From the NCBI RefSeq assembly GCF_000702585.1, contig NZ_JNIQ01000001.1, forward strand, positions 997,001 through 1,061,000: DNA of 64,000 nt, written 5' to 3'. Position numbers and translations under genes: made by a program. Below the pieces are notes generated by a model. It was given only the letters and a program-made list of their open reading frames with translations. It was not told where the DNA came from and did not search any database. The DNA comes from Exiguobacterium aurantiacum DSM 6208 (GTDB lineage: Bacteria; Bacillota; Bacilli; Exiguobacteriales; Exiguobacteriaceae). Below are positions 24,838 through 31,854 of the stretch, one piece after another (the first letter of the stretch is position 1; every line of letters starts with the position of its first letter).

Positions 24838-26787
24838 TTAATCAAAAAACTTGATGTATCGATTTGATTGAAGCATTACATTTGCACGTGTTGCACTTTC
24901 ATGAAACCCTTTTGCGTACAGTTTGTCTATGAAAGATTTAAATGTCTCTAACGCTTCAGGGTGTTGGTTTATCGAGAAATGTATTCTAGGTAACAGTTTC
25001 GACATGATCAAATGATCGACGGTTTGTTTCGAGAAGGTAGGAGCGGCCTGTAAGTAAGTCGTGAGTTGTTTCTTTCCGCGTGCATTGATGCGAACATCAG
25101 GGATGGTATGAAACTCAGCAGAACATTCGATTATCCATTCGACATCGGGCTCGACTGCTTCAGGAGATAGACCTGGTGTCATAAAGCGGTAATGCTCATA
25201 TTCGATTTTTCCAGTGAGAGTTGAAGCATCTAATTCAGTTTTTTCTTCAGTTGTAAGGGTCTGGTGAGTAAGTTCGATCACGAAACTTCGATCAATCACT
25301 TTTGGGCTGAGCGGTTTGACGGTGTGGTCCATATTAATGGTGCCGATAAATCTTACGTTATCAGGAATGACGATTTGATAGTGGTACTTGAGCAACTCTC
25401 TCGCATTGCGATATTGATTGATTTGTGTCGGAGTAGGATCTTCGATGCATTCAAAGTCGGATACGATTTCTTCAGCCTCGTCGTAATAGCGTTGTGGATA
25501 GAGCTGAATTGCTTTGTTCTGTTCCCTGCTGCTCAAAATCTCAGCAAAATAATATTCGACATGAGAGAGGTTCATTTCATCTAAACTGATTAAATGTAGA
25601 CCGGTTGAAGCTTTGGCTTCCATGAGTTTTTCGAGGAACTCTGTGGGCACAAAACATTTTTCAATCGAGTTAAAATACCCAAACAAATCTTGTTTGTCCG
25701 TCCAGCTGGATTGCACCGAGATTGAGGAGGCTGTCGCATGTTGTAACGCATCCGCAAATGCGGTGACCAGACTAGACTTTCCGGTTCCAGAAGGACCGCT
25801 CAATATGATGAGCGCATTCGTTTGAAGTGCTCTTAAAAAGGAATCAATCACCGAAGGATGATAATACAACTTCTCGTCACGGTCACAATAAAATAGTTGT
25901 TGGATTGTATTTACGACCGTATCGGTATCCCATGGCAAGATTGGTTTATCGAGTTCGGAAGATTGAGTTGAATTAGGTTTTTTACGTAATTCTGAAATGA
26001 TTGTGTACAATCGAAGTTCTCGGTCAGTTAATTGAGAAATTTCTTTTTGATGACGAATGTTCAGAGCGGTTTTTTCGGTTTGGTGAGTTTTTTCTAACTG
26101 ATTAATCGCATGACTAAGGTCTTTTCTTTCTTTAGTAAGTAAATCTCGAAGTTCTGCATTTTCTCGTTGTAGAGCCTCTAACTGAAGCTGATCTTTTTGC
26201 ACCTTTAAAATTTCGTCTTCAAAAAGTGATTTGCGATATTCTACTAATCTCGATAGTACTACCGATTCCAAATCGGTTCCAATTTTTTTTTCTGTGGCTA
26301 CAGCTAAGGATTTGCCGCCAGCTGCAAGCAATAAATCTTCCAAAAGTAATTTCAAAGGAGTTAATTTCTTTGAAGTGATTTTTAGGAGTTGAAACATATG
26401 ACGTTCGTGTGTTTCAAACGTATAAGAGCTTTCGTATAGTTCCCCCGTCCTAATCACTGAATCCTGGTGAACGAGCGCCGAGAGCTCCCAATCTTGATGA
26501 GGGAAAATTGGGGACTTGCAAGCTATTAATCCATTTTCGGTTGGTTCTAAAATATGAGCTTTGATTTGAATTTGCCCATGCTCTAAAGTTCTTTTGTCAT
26601 TTATTCTGATTATAATCTTTGGTCCAAAGATGTTTGCGTGGGTTAATCGAGCATAAAACGCTTTTGTATGTTGTTTAGTGAGAGGCTGCTGTTTAAGTTC
26701 CTCAACGTAATCGTGATTAAGTTGAAGCCATTCGTGAAGGTTCGATACTGTTCGCTCGGTTCCTTGTATGTTCATAAAGTCACACAA
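24838..26787 (-). CDS. McrB-like AAA+ NTPase with central coiled coil
   Basis: The 649-residue protein has a non-catalytic N-terminal region (1-180) that may bind the target. A charged, heptad-like coiled-coil stretch follows (about 185-270, rich in LQ.E.A.L), then an AAA+ domain. Walker A is SGPSGTGKSS near residue 331, Walker B is LISLDEMNLSHVEYYF near 400, and the McrB-type signature is GTINMDHTVKPLS followed by KVIDRSF (sensor and arginine-finger region). McrB proteins form hexamers that power a nuclease partner against modified or foreign DNA. The partner gene is next in the operon and broken. GTG 26787 follows AGGAAGGATT; ATG 26775 is an alternative. GTP or ATP preference cannot be told. 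Confidence 0.85.
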   Translation of the reverse strand: MCDFMNIQGTERTVSNLHEWLQLNHDYVEELKQQPLTKQHTKAFYARLTHANIFGPKIIIRINDKRTLEHGQIQIKAHILEPTENGLIACKSPIFPHQDWELSALVHQDSVIRTGELYESSYTFETHERHMFQLLKITSKKLTPLKLLLEDLLLAAGGKSLAVATEKKIGTDLESVVLSRLVEYRKSLFEDEILKVQKDQLQLEALQRENAELRDLLTKERKDLSHAINQLEKTHQTEKTALNIRHQKEISQLTDRELRLYTIISELRKKPNSTQSSELDKPILPWDTDTVVNTIQQLFYCDRDEKLYYHPSVIDSFLRALQTNALIILSGPSGTGKSSLVTAFADALQHATASSISVQSSWTDKQDLFGYFNSIEKCFVPTEFLEKLMEAKASTGLHLISLDEMNLSHVEYYFAEILSSREQNKAIQLYPQRYYDEAEEIVSDFECIEDPTPTQINQYRNARELLKYHYQIVIPDNVRFIGTINMDHTVKPLSPKVIDRSFVIELTHQTLTTEEKTELDASTLTGKIEYEHYRFMTPGLSPEAVEPDVEWIIECSAEFHTIPDVRINARGKKQLTTYLQAAPTFSKQTVDHLIMSKLLPRIHFSINQHPEALETFKSFIDKLYAKGFHESATRANVMLQSNRYIKFFD

Positions 26788-26944
26788 TCCTTCCTGTTTT
26801 TTAAAACTTATAAAGCGAGTAATAACCTTCTTAGATATTCATACGAGATAATCCTTTCTTTCTTTAAAGTGAATAAATAAATAATTTTATAAGAAATCGA
26901 ATGGTTCTGTATGAATCATCGTCGAACTAGCATTGACATTGAAT

Positions 26945-26974
26945 CCGTCACACGTTTTGTGTGGCGGGTTTTTT
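26945..26974 (+). terminator. Orphan intrinsic terminator on the plus strand
   Basis: CCGTCACAC at 26945-26953 pairs with GTGTGGCGG at 26959-26967 (one G-T pair) around GTTTT, followed by G and six T. No plus-strand gene ends just before it, since the McrB-like gene starts here on the minus strand. It may be left from a gene replaced by the defence island. The other sequence between 26788 and 27041 shows nothing further. Confidence 0.75.
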
Positions 26975-27041
26975 GGGTTAAAGAGCTTGCAGGCAGGGAA
27001 GTAATAGCGTAGTCCATACTCTAACAAAAGCGGGTGAGCGA

Positions 27042-28004
27042 GTGAAACAAGCGACGATTGAAAACGCGAACGGCATGCGCCTGTCGGCCATCGATTATGG
27101 CTGCGCCATGACCGAGTTGACGGCGCCGGACCGGGACGGGAACTATGAGTCCGTCATCTTGAAGTACGGTGACCCGAAACAATACTTAGAAAACCCGGTC
27201 TATCTGGGGTCCGTCGTCGGGCGCATCGCCGGACGGATCCGCAACGCCGAGATTGATGGGGTGGCCTTGACCCCAAGCGAGGACCCGCATCACATTCACG
27301 GCGGCGAGGAAGGCATCACGGCCCGGCACTGGGACATGGACGTCGACGGACAAGCGATCGTCTTCACGTACCTCAGTCCGGACGGGGAGGAAGGTTACCC
27401 GGGAAATGTCCGCTTCAAAGTCATGTATGAACTGACGGACGACGATGCGCTCGTCATCACGATGACGGCCGATACGGACGAACGGACGTGGGTCAACTTG
27501 AACCACCACAACTATTTCAACCTCGGCGGACGGCCGACGGTGCACGATCACGTGCTGACGCTGCCGGCCGATCACGCGGCCCGTTTGGATGAGGAGTCGT
27601 TGCCGACGGGGGAGTTGCTCGAGGTCGATGCGACACCGTTCGATTTTCGGGCTGGGAAAGAGGTCGGCGCGGCGATTACGTCCGAGGACGAGGCGATCGT
27701 GAAGGCTGGTGGTCTGGATCATCCGTTCCTGTTGAAGGAAGGGGTGACCCGATTGCACGACCCGGTGTCTGGGCGCGTCATGGAAGTCGAGACGAACCAG
27801 CCGGTCATGGTCGTCTATACGGCGAACTTCTTAAGTGAAGAGACGCCGGTGACGCTCGAGGGACGGCAAAAGCATAGTGCCATCTGTCTCGAAGCCCAAG
27901 CGTTCCCGGACGCGCCGAACCATCCGGGCGTGGCGACGTCAATCGAACTGAATCCGGGGGAGTTGTATTACTCGAGGACGGTTTACAAGTTTAGCGCAGA
28001 ATGA
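27042..28004 (+). CDS. galM: Aldose 1-epimerase (galactose mutarotase)
   Basis: The 320-residue beta-sandwich enzyme interconverts the alpha and beta anomers of aldohexoses such as galactose and glucose in the cytoplasm. Landmarks are VVGRIAGRIRNAEID, HIHGGEEGITARHWD, VNLNHHNYFNLGG (catalytic histidine of the family) and ICLEAQAFPDAPNHP with the catalytic glutamate. The start is GTG 27042 behind a weak GGGTGAGCGAG site. It stands alone between an orphan terminator and its own strong terminator. GC-rich and host-like, so it marks the return to core sequence after the defence island. Confidence 0.93.
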   Translation: MKQATIENANGMRLSAIDYGCAMTELTAPDRDGNYESVILKYGDPKQYLENPVYLGSVVGRIAGRIRNAEIDGVALTPSEDPHHIHGGEEGITARHWDMDVDGQAIVFTYLSPDGEEGYPGNVRFKVMYELTDDDALVITMTADTDERTWVNLNHHNYFNLGGRPTVHDHVLTLPADHAARLDEESLPTGELLEVDATPFDFRAGKEVGAAITSEDEAIVKAGGLDHPFLLKEGVTRLHDPVSGRVMEVETNQPVMVVYTANFLSEETPVTLEGRQKHSAICLEAQAFPDAPNHPGVATSIELNPGELYYSRTVYKFSAE

Positions 28005-28014
28005 CAAGAGGAAG

Positions 28015-28047
28015 CCTCACTACGTGGAAAACGTCGTGAGGTTTTTT
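28015..28047 (+). terminator. Intrinsic terminator after galM
   Basis: CCTCACTACGT at 28015-28025 pairs with ACGTCGTGAGG at 28031-28041 (one mismatch) around GGAAA, with six T after it. Confidence 0.9.
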
Positions 28048-28080
28048 GCGTGGAATCACTATAGAAAAGTCTTGACCGAT

Positions 28081-28123
28081 TTTAAATAGGGTAAACATAT
28101 AGTATACTTTAAATAGATAAAAC
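28081..28123 (+). promoter_or_regulatory. Direct repeats around a candidate -10 box, upstream of the HTH-ImmA-PIN operon
   Basis: TTTAAATAGGGTAAAC at 28081-28096 and TTTAAATAGATAAAAC at 28108-28123 are near-identical direct repeats 27 bases apart. Between them is TATACT (28103-28108), a good -10 hexamer; the matching -35 is weak, and TTGACC at 28072 is too far for a standard promoter. Binding of the operon's own HTH protein to such repeats would cover the promoter, an autoregulation scheme common in toxin-antitoxin-like operons. Confidence 0.5.
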
Positions 28124-28200
28124 GAATATTCATGTGTTTAAAATGAGGATTAGTCATTTTTAGTATATTTTTATTAGACTTTTTGAAAGAGGTGAGTAGA

Positions 28201-28614
28201 GTGGAGCACGTCAAAACAATGACCATTGAAGAAGTGGTCGCTAGAAATGTGAAGTCTTACGTTCAGGCAATCGATAAGACGAATAAATGGGTGTACGAAA
28301 AAGCGGGCATGTCGAAACAAACGTATTATAATTTGTTGGCCGGAAAAGGAGAGGTCACTCGGAATGTTGAAAAGTTAAATCGCTTATTTCGCATTCAGGA
28401 TCCGATGTATTTTTATCAAGCGGATTTCGTCCCGCCGTTGTCTGTTGAAGAAATTGAAAAGACGAGTAATTTACAGCAGTTGGCTGCTGCCAATTACCAC
28501 GTCGGTTCGACCGGTTCGGAAGCGCGACAGTTGCAACACACCTTCAAAACACTGGACGAAGTCATTGATCTGCTCGATACGCTTCATACCGTCGCCGAGG
28601 TGAATGAACTGTGA
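28201..28614 (+). CDS. HTH (XRE-like) protein, first gene of a three-gene operon
   Basis: The product has 137 residues from GTG 28201, which follows AGAGGTGAG by 4 bases; a TTG at 28183 overlaps that site and is less likely. Residues about 15-65 look like an XRE-type helix-turn-helix (KWVYEKAGMSKQTYYNLLAG matches helices 2-3, and EKLNRLFRI the following helix). The C-terminal part is helical (FKTLDEVIDLLDTLHTV). The stop overlaps the start of the metallopeptidase gene by 4 bases. Together they form the well-known HTH plus ImmA/IrrE pairing. It is likely the DNA-binding repressor or antitoxin that the protease cleaves or regulates; this is inference. Confidence 0.8.
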   Translation: MEHVKTMTIEEVVARNVKSYVQAIDKTNKWVYEKAGMSKQTYYNLLAGKGEVTRNVEKLNRLFRIQDPMYFYQADFVPPLSVEEIEKTSNLQQLAAANYHVGSTGSEARQLQHTFKTLDEVIDLLDTLHTVAEVNEL

Positions 28615-29396
28615 TCACAAAAGACAATCTCCTACAGGTCGTCGAGTCAAACCACCGACTGTTACCTGGCGTCTTAAGTAAGGTGGAAGAAACGAAAGAA
28701 ACAAATTTGCTGTTTCGCTATAAGCCTGTGGAAATGATTAAACATTATTTGATGCAGGAAGCGAACGTTATTTTGTTCCCCAGCCCGTTCCCGAATTACG
28801 GTGGGATGGTGACGTATCGAAATCACCGATTTTATATTCATATTAATACAGCCCAACCTCGCGTATATGAAAACTTCGTCTGGGTGCATGAGTACTATCA
28901 TTTCAAATATGAACAGTCAAAAATAAAAAATGCGGCGATTCAAACTTTTTTTGAAGACTCGGTGCTAAATGAGCATGAGAGGCAGGCGAACCTATTCGCG
29001 GCAGAACTGTTAGTGGATGGTCGACTGCTTCGTGATTTGTTTCAACAAATGACGCACACGTTACGACATCGTCCGCTAGTCGATTGGGTGCTTCATCTCA
29101 TCCCTATTTTTGAAGTGCCATTCAAGGTGATTGTCATCAAGTTATTGCAGGACGGTTTGATTCAAGAAGAAGAGGCACTTAGTTTGATTGACTACGATTA
29201 TCAGAAACAGTTGCCTGATGACTTTGATCATTCGATCTTGCAACCCACGTTAGTGATCAAGTTAGACGATTTAGATGAAATGTTGAAAGATCCTGCGATT
29301 ACGTCTGGACTCCGGGAGAGTGACTTAGCGAGCATCAAAAATCGTGCCTCCACGCTCCAACAGCAAATACGCGAGGAGCGCGATCAGTATGACTGA
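28611..29396 (+). CDS. ImmA/IrrE-family metallopeptidase
   Basis: The 261-residue protein contains the zinc-peptidase motif VHEYYHFKYE (HExxH) near residue 100 and, about 30 residues on, LNEHERQANLFAAELLV, the third-ligand helix of the ImmA/IrrE (COG2856) family. It starts at GTG 28611 inside the stop of the HTH gene (GTGA overlap). The C-terminal half (residues 150-261) is helical and not recognised. Family members cleave HTH repressors in mobile elements or act as stress-response proteases, and the HTH gene upstream is the natural partner. Its 3' end overlaps the next gene by 8 bases. Confidence 0.88.
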   Translation: MITKDNLLQVVESNHRLLPGVLSKVEETKETNLLFRYKPVEMIKHYLMQEANVILFPSPFPNYGGMVTYRNHRFYIHINTAQPRVYENFVWVHEYYHFKYEQSKIKNAAIQTFFEDSVLNEHERQANLFAAELLVDGRLLRDLFQQMTHTLRHRPLVDWVLHLIPIFEVPFKVIVIKLLQDGLIQEEEALSLIDYDYQKQLPDDFDHSILQPTLVIKLDDLDEMLKDPAITSGLRESDLASIKNRASTLQQQIREERDQYD

Positions 29397-30282
29397 ACCT
29401 TGGTCTTTTGACAATCCAGTCTATGACGCGATTCGTTCCTATGTGACAACAGATTGGGGTTATCACGCAGACCACACCCTGTATGTGTTGGATAACATGT
29501 TGTTGACTAAATTGGCCACTGTAGCTAGAGATTGTCCAGACGAATTTGGAGTCATGGTTGATGCATTCACGAAAGAGCAGGCCATTTTATTCATACCTGA
29601 CATCATCTTTGAAGAAAGCGCAAGGTCAGAGCAGACGACCTCTGAACAGTATGCGAGGTGGTATCGCGATTTATTTAATCAACTGGCCGGAGCATGTAAA
29701 ATCGTGCGAGTCGATTTTCAAGCCGTCTATGACATCATGACGGAAGGGGCTGCGAGTCTGGACAAAGGTTTTGTTAAGTTTCGCCTCGTCACAAACGAGA
29801 CGGTGCGCATGAACCCTGACTTGTCGGATCGAGTTGCTGCTGCAACGAGTGTTCATGGCATTAAAGAAGGAATTCATTCGTTTCAAAAAGACTGCGGCGA
29901 GCGTGTCATCCATTTACTCGTCTGCGCCTTGTTGTCAAATGGTGCGCAGTCTGTGACTGTGTTAAGCAATGAAGAGACAGGCGTGTTCAAAGTGCGCCAG
30001 ATGCTTGCGAGAAATGAGCGTTTATTACAGCTCCTGTTCATACAAGATAAGTACGTGTTTTTAGATAGCTATCGCCTCTACTCATTTGACCGACTGCTTT
30101 CTCACGTCTTGTCCGATCAAAAAGTAGGGAACATCCTTGAATTTGTGAATGCAGTGCGGGATCCGCGGGACCAATCCCGTTACGTTAGAATGATATTTGG
30201 TGATGAAAGCGATCGAAGTCAGCTCGACAACGTTCAATTCACAGATATGATTGTGGACGGCAAAGCCAGAATCACCTTTTGA
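29389..30282 (+). CDS. PIN-like domain protein, third gene of the HTH-ImmA operon
   Basis: The product has 297 residues from ATG 29389, preceded by GAGGAGCG inside the end of the metallopeptidase gene. The residue pattern suggests a PIN-like nuclease fold: an aspartate after a hydrophobic strand (TLYVLDNMLL near residue 27), an acidic pair in IIFEESAR, a helix with GERVIHLLVCALLSNG, and SVTVLSNEETGVFKVRQML, which resembles the last acidic strand of PIN domains. The match is weak and no family name can be given with certainty. Close overlap with the upstream gene and the shared terminator make it part of the same unit. A toxin or effector nuclease role is a hypothesis. Confidence 0.62.
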   Translation: MTEPWSFDNPVYDAIRSYVTTDWGYHADHTLYVLDNMLLTKLATVARDCPDEFGVMVDAFTKEQAILFIPDIIFEESARSEQTTSEQYARWYRDLFNQLAGACKIVRVDFQAVYDIMTEGAASLDKGFVKFRLVTNETVRMNPDLSDRVAAATSVHGIKEGIHSFQKDCGERVIHLLVCALLSNGAQSVTVLSNEETGVFKVRQMLARNERLLQLLFIQDKYVFLDSYRLYSFDRLLSHVLSDQKVGNILEFVNAVRDPRDQSRYVRMIFGDESDRSQLDNVQFTDMIVDGKARITF

Positions 30283-30299
30283 GACAAGACAAACGACAG

Positions 30300-30334
30300 A
30301 CCATCACCCTGTGAAACGGGCGATGGTCTTTTTT
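30300..30334 (+). terminator. Intrinsic terminator of the HTH-ImmA-PIN operon
   Basis: ACCATCACCC at 30300-30309 pairs with GGGCGATGGT at 30318-30327 (one A-C mismatch), followed by C and six T. Between it and 30504 no gene is visible; a TATAAT hexamer lies at about 30470. Confidence 0.87.
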
Positions 30335-30504
30335 AGACGTTGACGGTATACAGTTCATCCAATACGTCGGTCACGGTTGCGCTGAACGAGCGGATATTTG
30401 AGTCAGCAAGAAGTAAAGTAATTTGCAAAGAGGATATTTGAAGGAAATGAATTCGTTATATGGGTTATAATGGTAATCGTATAACGTATAGAAGGAGCTC
30501 ATTC

Positions 30505-31689
30505 ATGGGACACACATTCATTCCATTCATCCTCGTTTTGATTTCATTCACATTAACCTATTGGCTCTACCGGACGTTCATTCGTCAATGGACGATACAG
30601 CGTGCGTTACGACAAGAGTTACAACGGATAGACGCTTTGCTGCGCCGCCACGAACATAACCCGGCCAAGCAATTTGAATTACTTGATCCGGTCTATCGTT
30701 CCGTCCTCTTTCGTGTCCATCCAAAGTTGAAGATGGAACGTGGGAAGCTTGAGGAGTTTGTCAGTGAGGAATTGAACCGTTTGATTAAAAGCAAGCGATC
30801 TTCGCTCTGGTCTTCTGTGACGGTTTTCGGTCGTGGTATGTTGACGGTACTCATGTTAGGAATTGGTATGGCGAGCGGGTATGTCGCCTATACAGAGACC
30901 GATTTGACCGCGCGCTTTGGTCCGGTGGCAGTGGAGAGCGAGGCGATGCCGCTACTCGGTGAGACGTATGCGTTGCCGAGCCAGATCGCTTCACCCGAAG
31001 AACTTGGGATGGCACTCGCCTATCACATGAGCCGATTCGATGAAACGTTCAGTATCCGTTATATCGGGAAGACGAAAGACTTTGAGGAGACGATGGATGC
31101 CGCGTGGGACTGGCTCGAGGCGAACCACATCTACGTCTTCCGCTTGTCGCGGGGAGGGGAGAGTCAGTATCGGGATCACGGTGGCTATGTCGACCTCGAC
31201 ATGAAGTTGACGTACGACATGACGACAGAAGAGGCCCATCAGATCGCGGCCCGCGTCGAGCGCATCGTTCAAGAGATGCCGATCGGTCTGAACGACTTTG
31301 AGAAAGTGAAATACGTGAACGACTTCGTCGTGTTAAACACGGCGTATAACTTGGAAAGCGCAGCGAGCCCATACACGCCGTATTCGATATTATTCAATGG
31401 GGAAGGTGTCTGTGAAGGGTATGCGCTGACGACGTTGCTTCTATTAGAAGCGGCCGGTGTCGAGACGCGATATATTTCAGGAGAAGTCGAAACTGGTCTT
31501 CACGCGTGGAACCTCGTCAAGCTTGACGGGGAATGGTATCACTTGGACACGACGTGGAACGATCCGGTGCCGAACCAGCCGGGGAAAGTGGGGTACGACT
31601 ACTTCTTAGTGTCCGATGCGACATTGCGAGCGGACCATACGTGGGAGGAAGGGAAGTATCCGGTGACGGCGATGGCGAACTATCAGTGA
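30505..31689 (+). CDS. Membrane-anchored transglutaminase-like protein
   Basis: The product has 394 residues from ATG 30505, which follows AGAAGGAGC. A hydrophobic segment at about residues 6-24 and a second at about 108-128 (TVLMLGIGMASGYVAY) flank a basic cytoplasmic-looking region, so the C-terminal domain should be outside the cell. That domain has the transglutaminase/protease core triad: cysteine in FNGEGVCEGYALT, histidine in GLHAWNLVKLDG and aspartate in WYHLDTTWNDP. Bacterial members are mostly uncharacterised and include cell-wall or protease-like proteins. It is a single gene with its own terminator. Substrate unknown. Confidence 0.85.
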   Translation: MGHTFIPFILVLISFTLTYWLYRTFIRQWTIQRALRQELQRIDALLRRHEHNPAKQFELLDPVYRSVLFRVHPKLKMERGKLEEFVSEELNRLIKSKRSSLWSSVTVFGRGMLTVLMLGIGMASGYVAYTETDLTARFGPVAVESEAMPLLGETYALPSQIASPEELGMALAYHMSRFDETFSIRYIGKTKDFEETMDAAWDWLEANHIYVFRLSRGGESQYRDHGGYVDLDMKLTYDMTTEEAHQIAARVERIVQEMPIGLNDFEKVKYVNDFVVLNTAYNLESAASPYTPYSILFNGEGVCEGYALTTLLLLEAAGVETRYISGEVETGLHAWNLVKLDGEWYHLDTTWNDPVPNQPGKVGYDYFLVSDATLRADHTWEEGKYPVTAMANYQ

Positions 31690-31692
31690 GGC

Positions 31693-31727
31693 AAGAGTGA
31701 AGCGATGGGGCTTCACTCTTTTTTTTG
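31693..31727 (+). terminator. Intrinsic terminator after the transglutaminase-like gene
   Basis: AAGAGTGAAG at 31693-31702 pairs perfectly with CTTCACTCTT at 31711-31720 around 8 bases, followed by a run of T. Confidence 0.92.
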
Positions 31728-31854
31728 TTGCAATCATACACTCGTTTTTAAAAATAGGTCATTCCGTTTTTAAGAAACGTGCTATATTTTTATATGGGAT
31801 TTATAGGATTAACATTCAAAAGTCTACATATATAGATAGGGAAGAGGGAAATTG

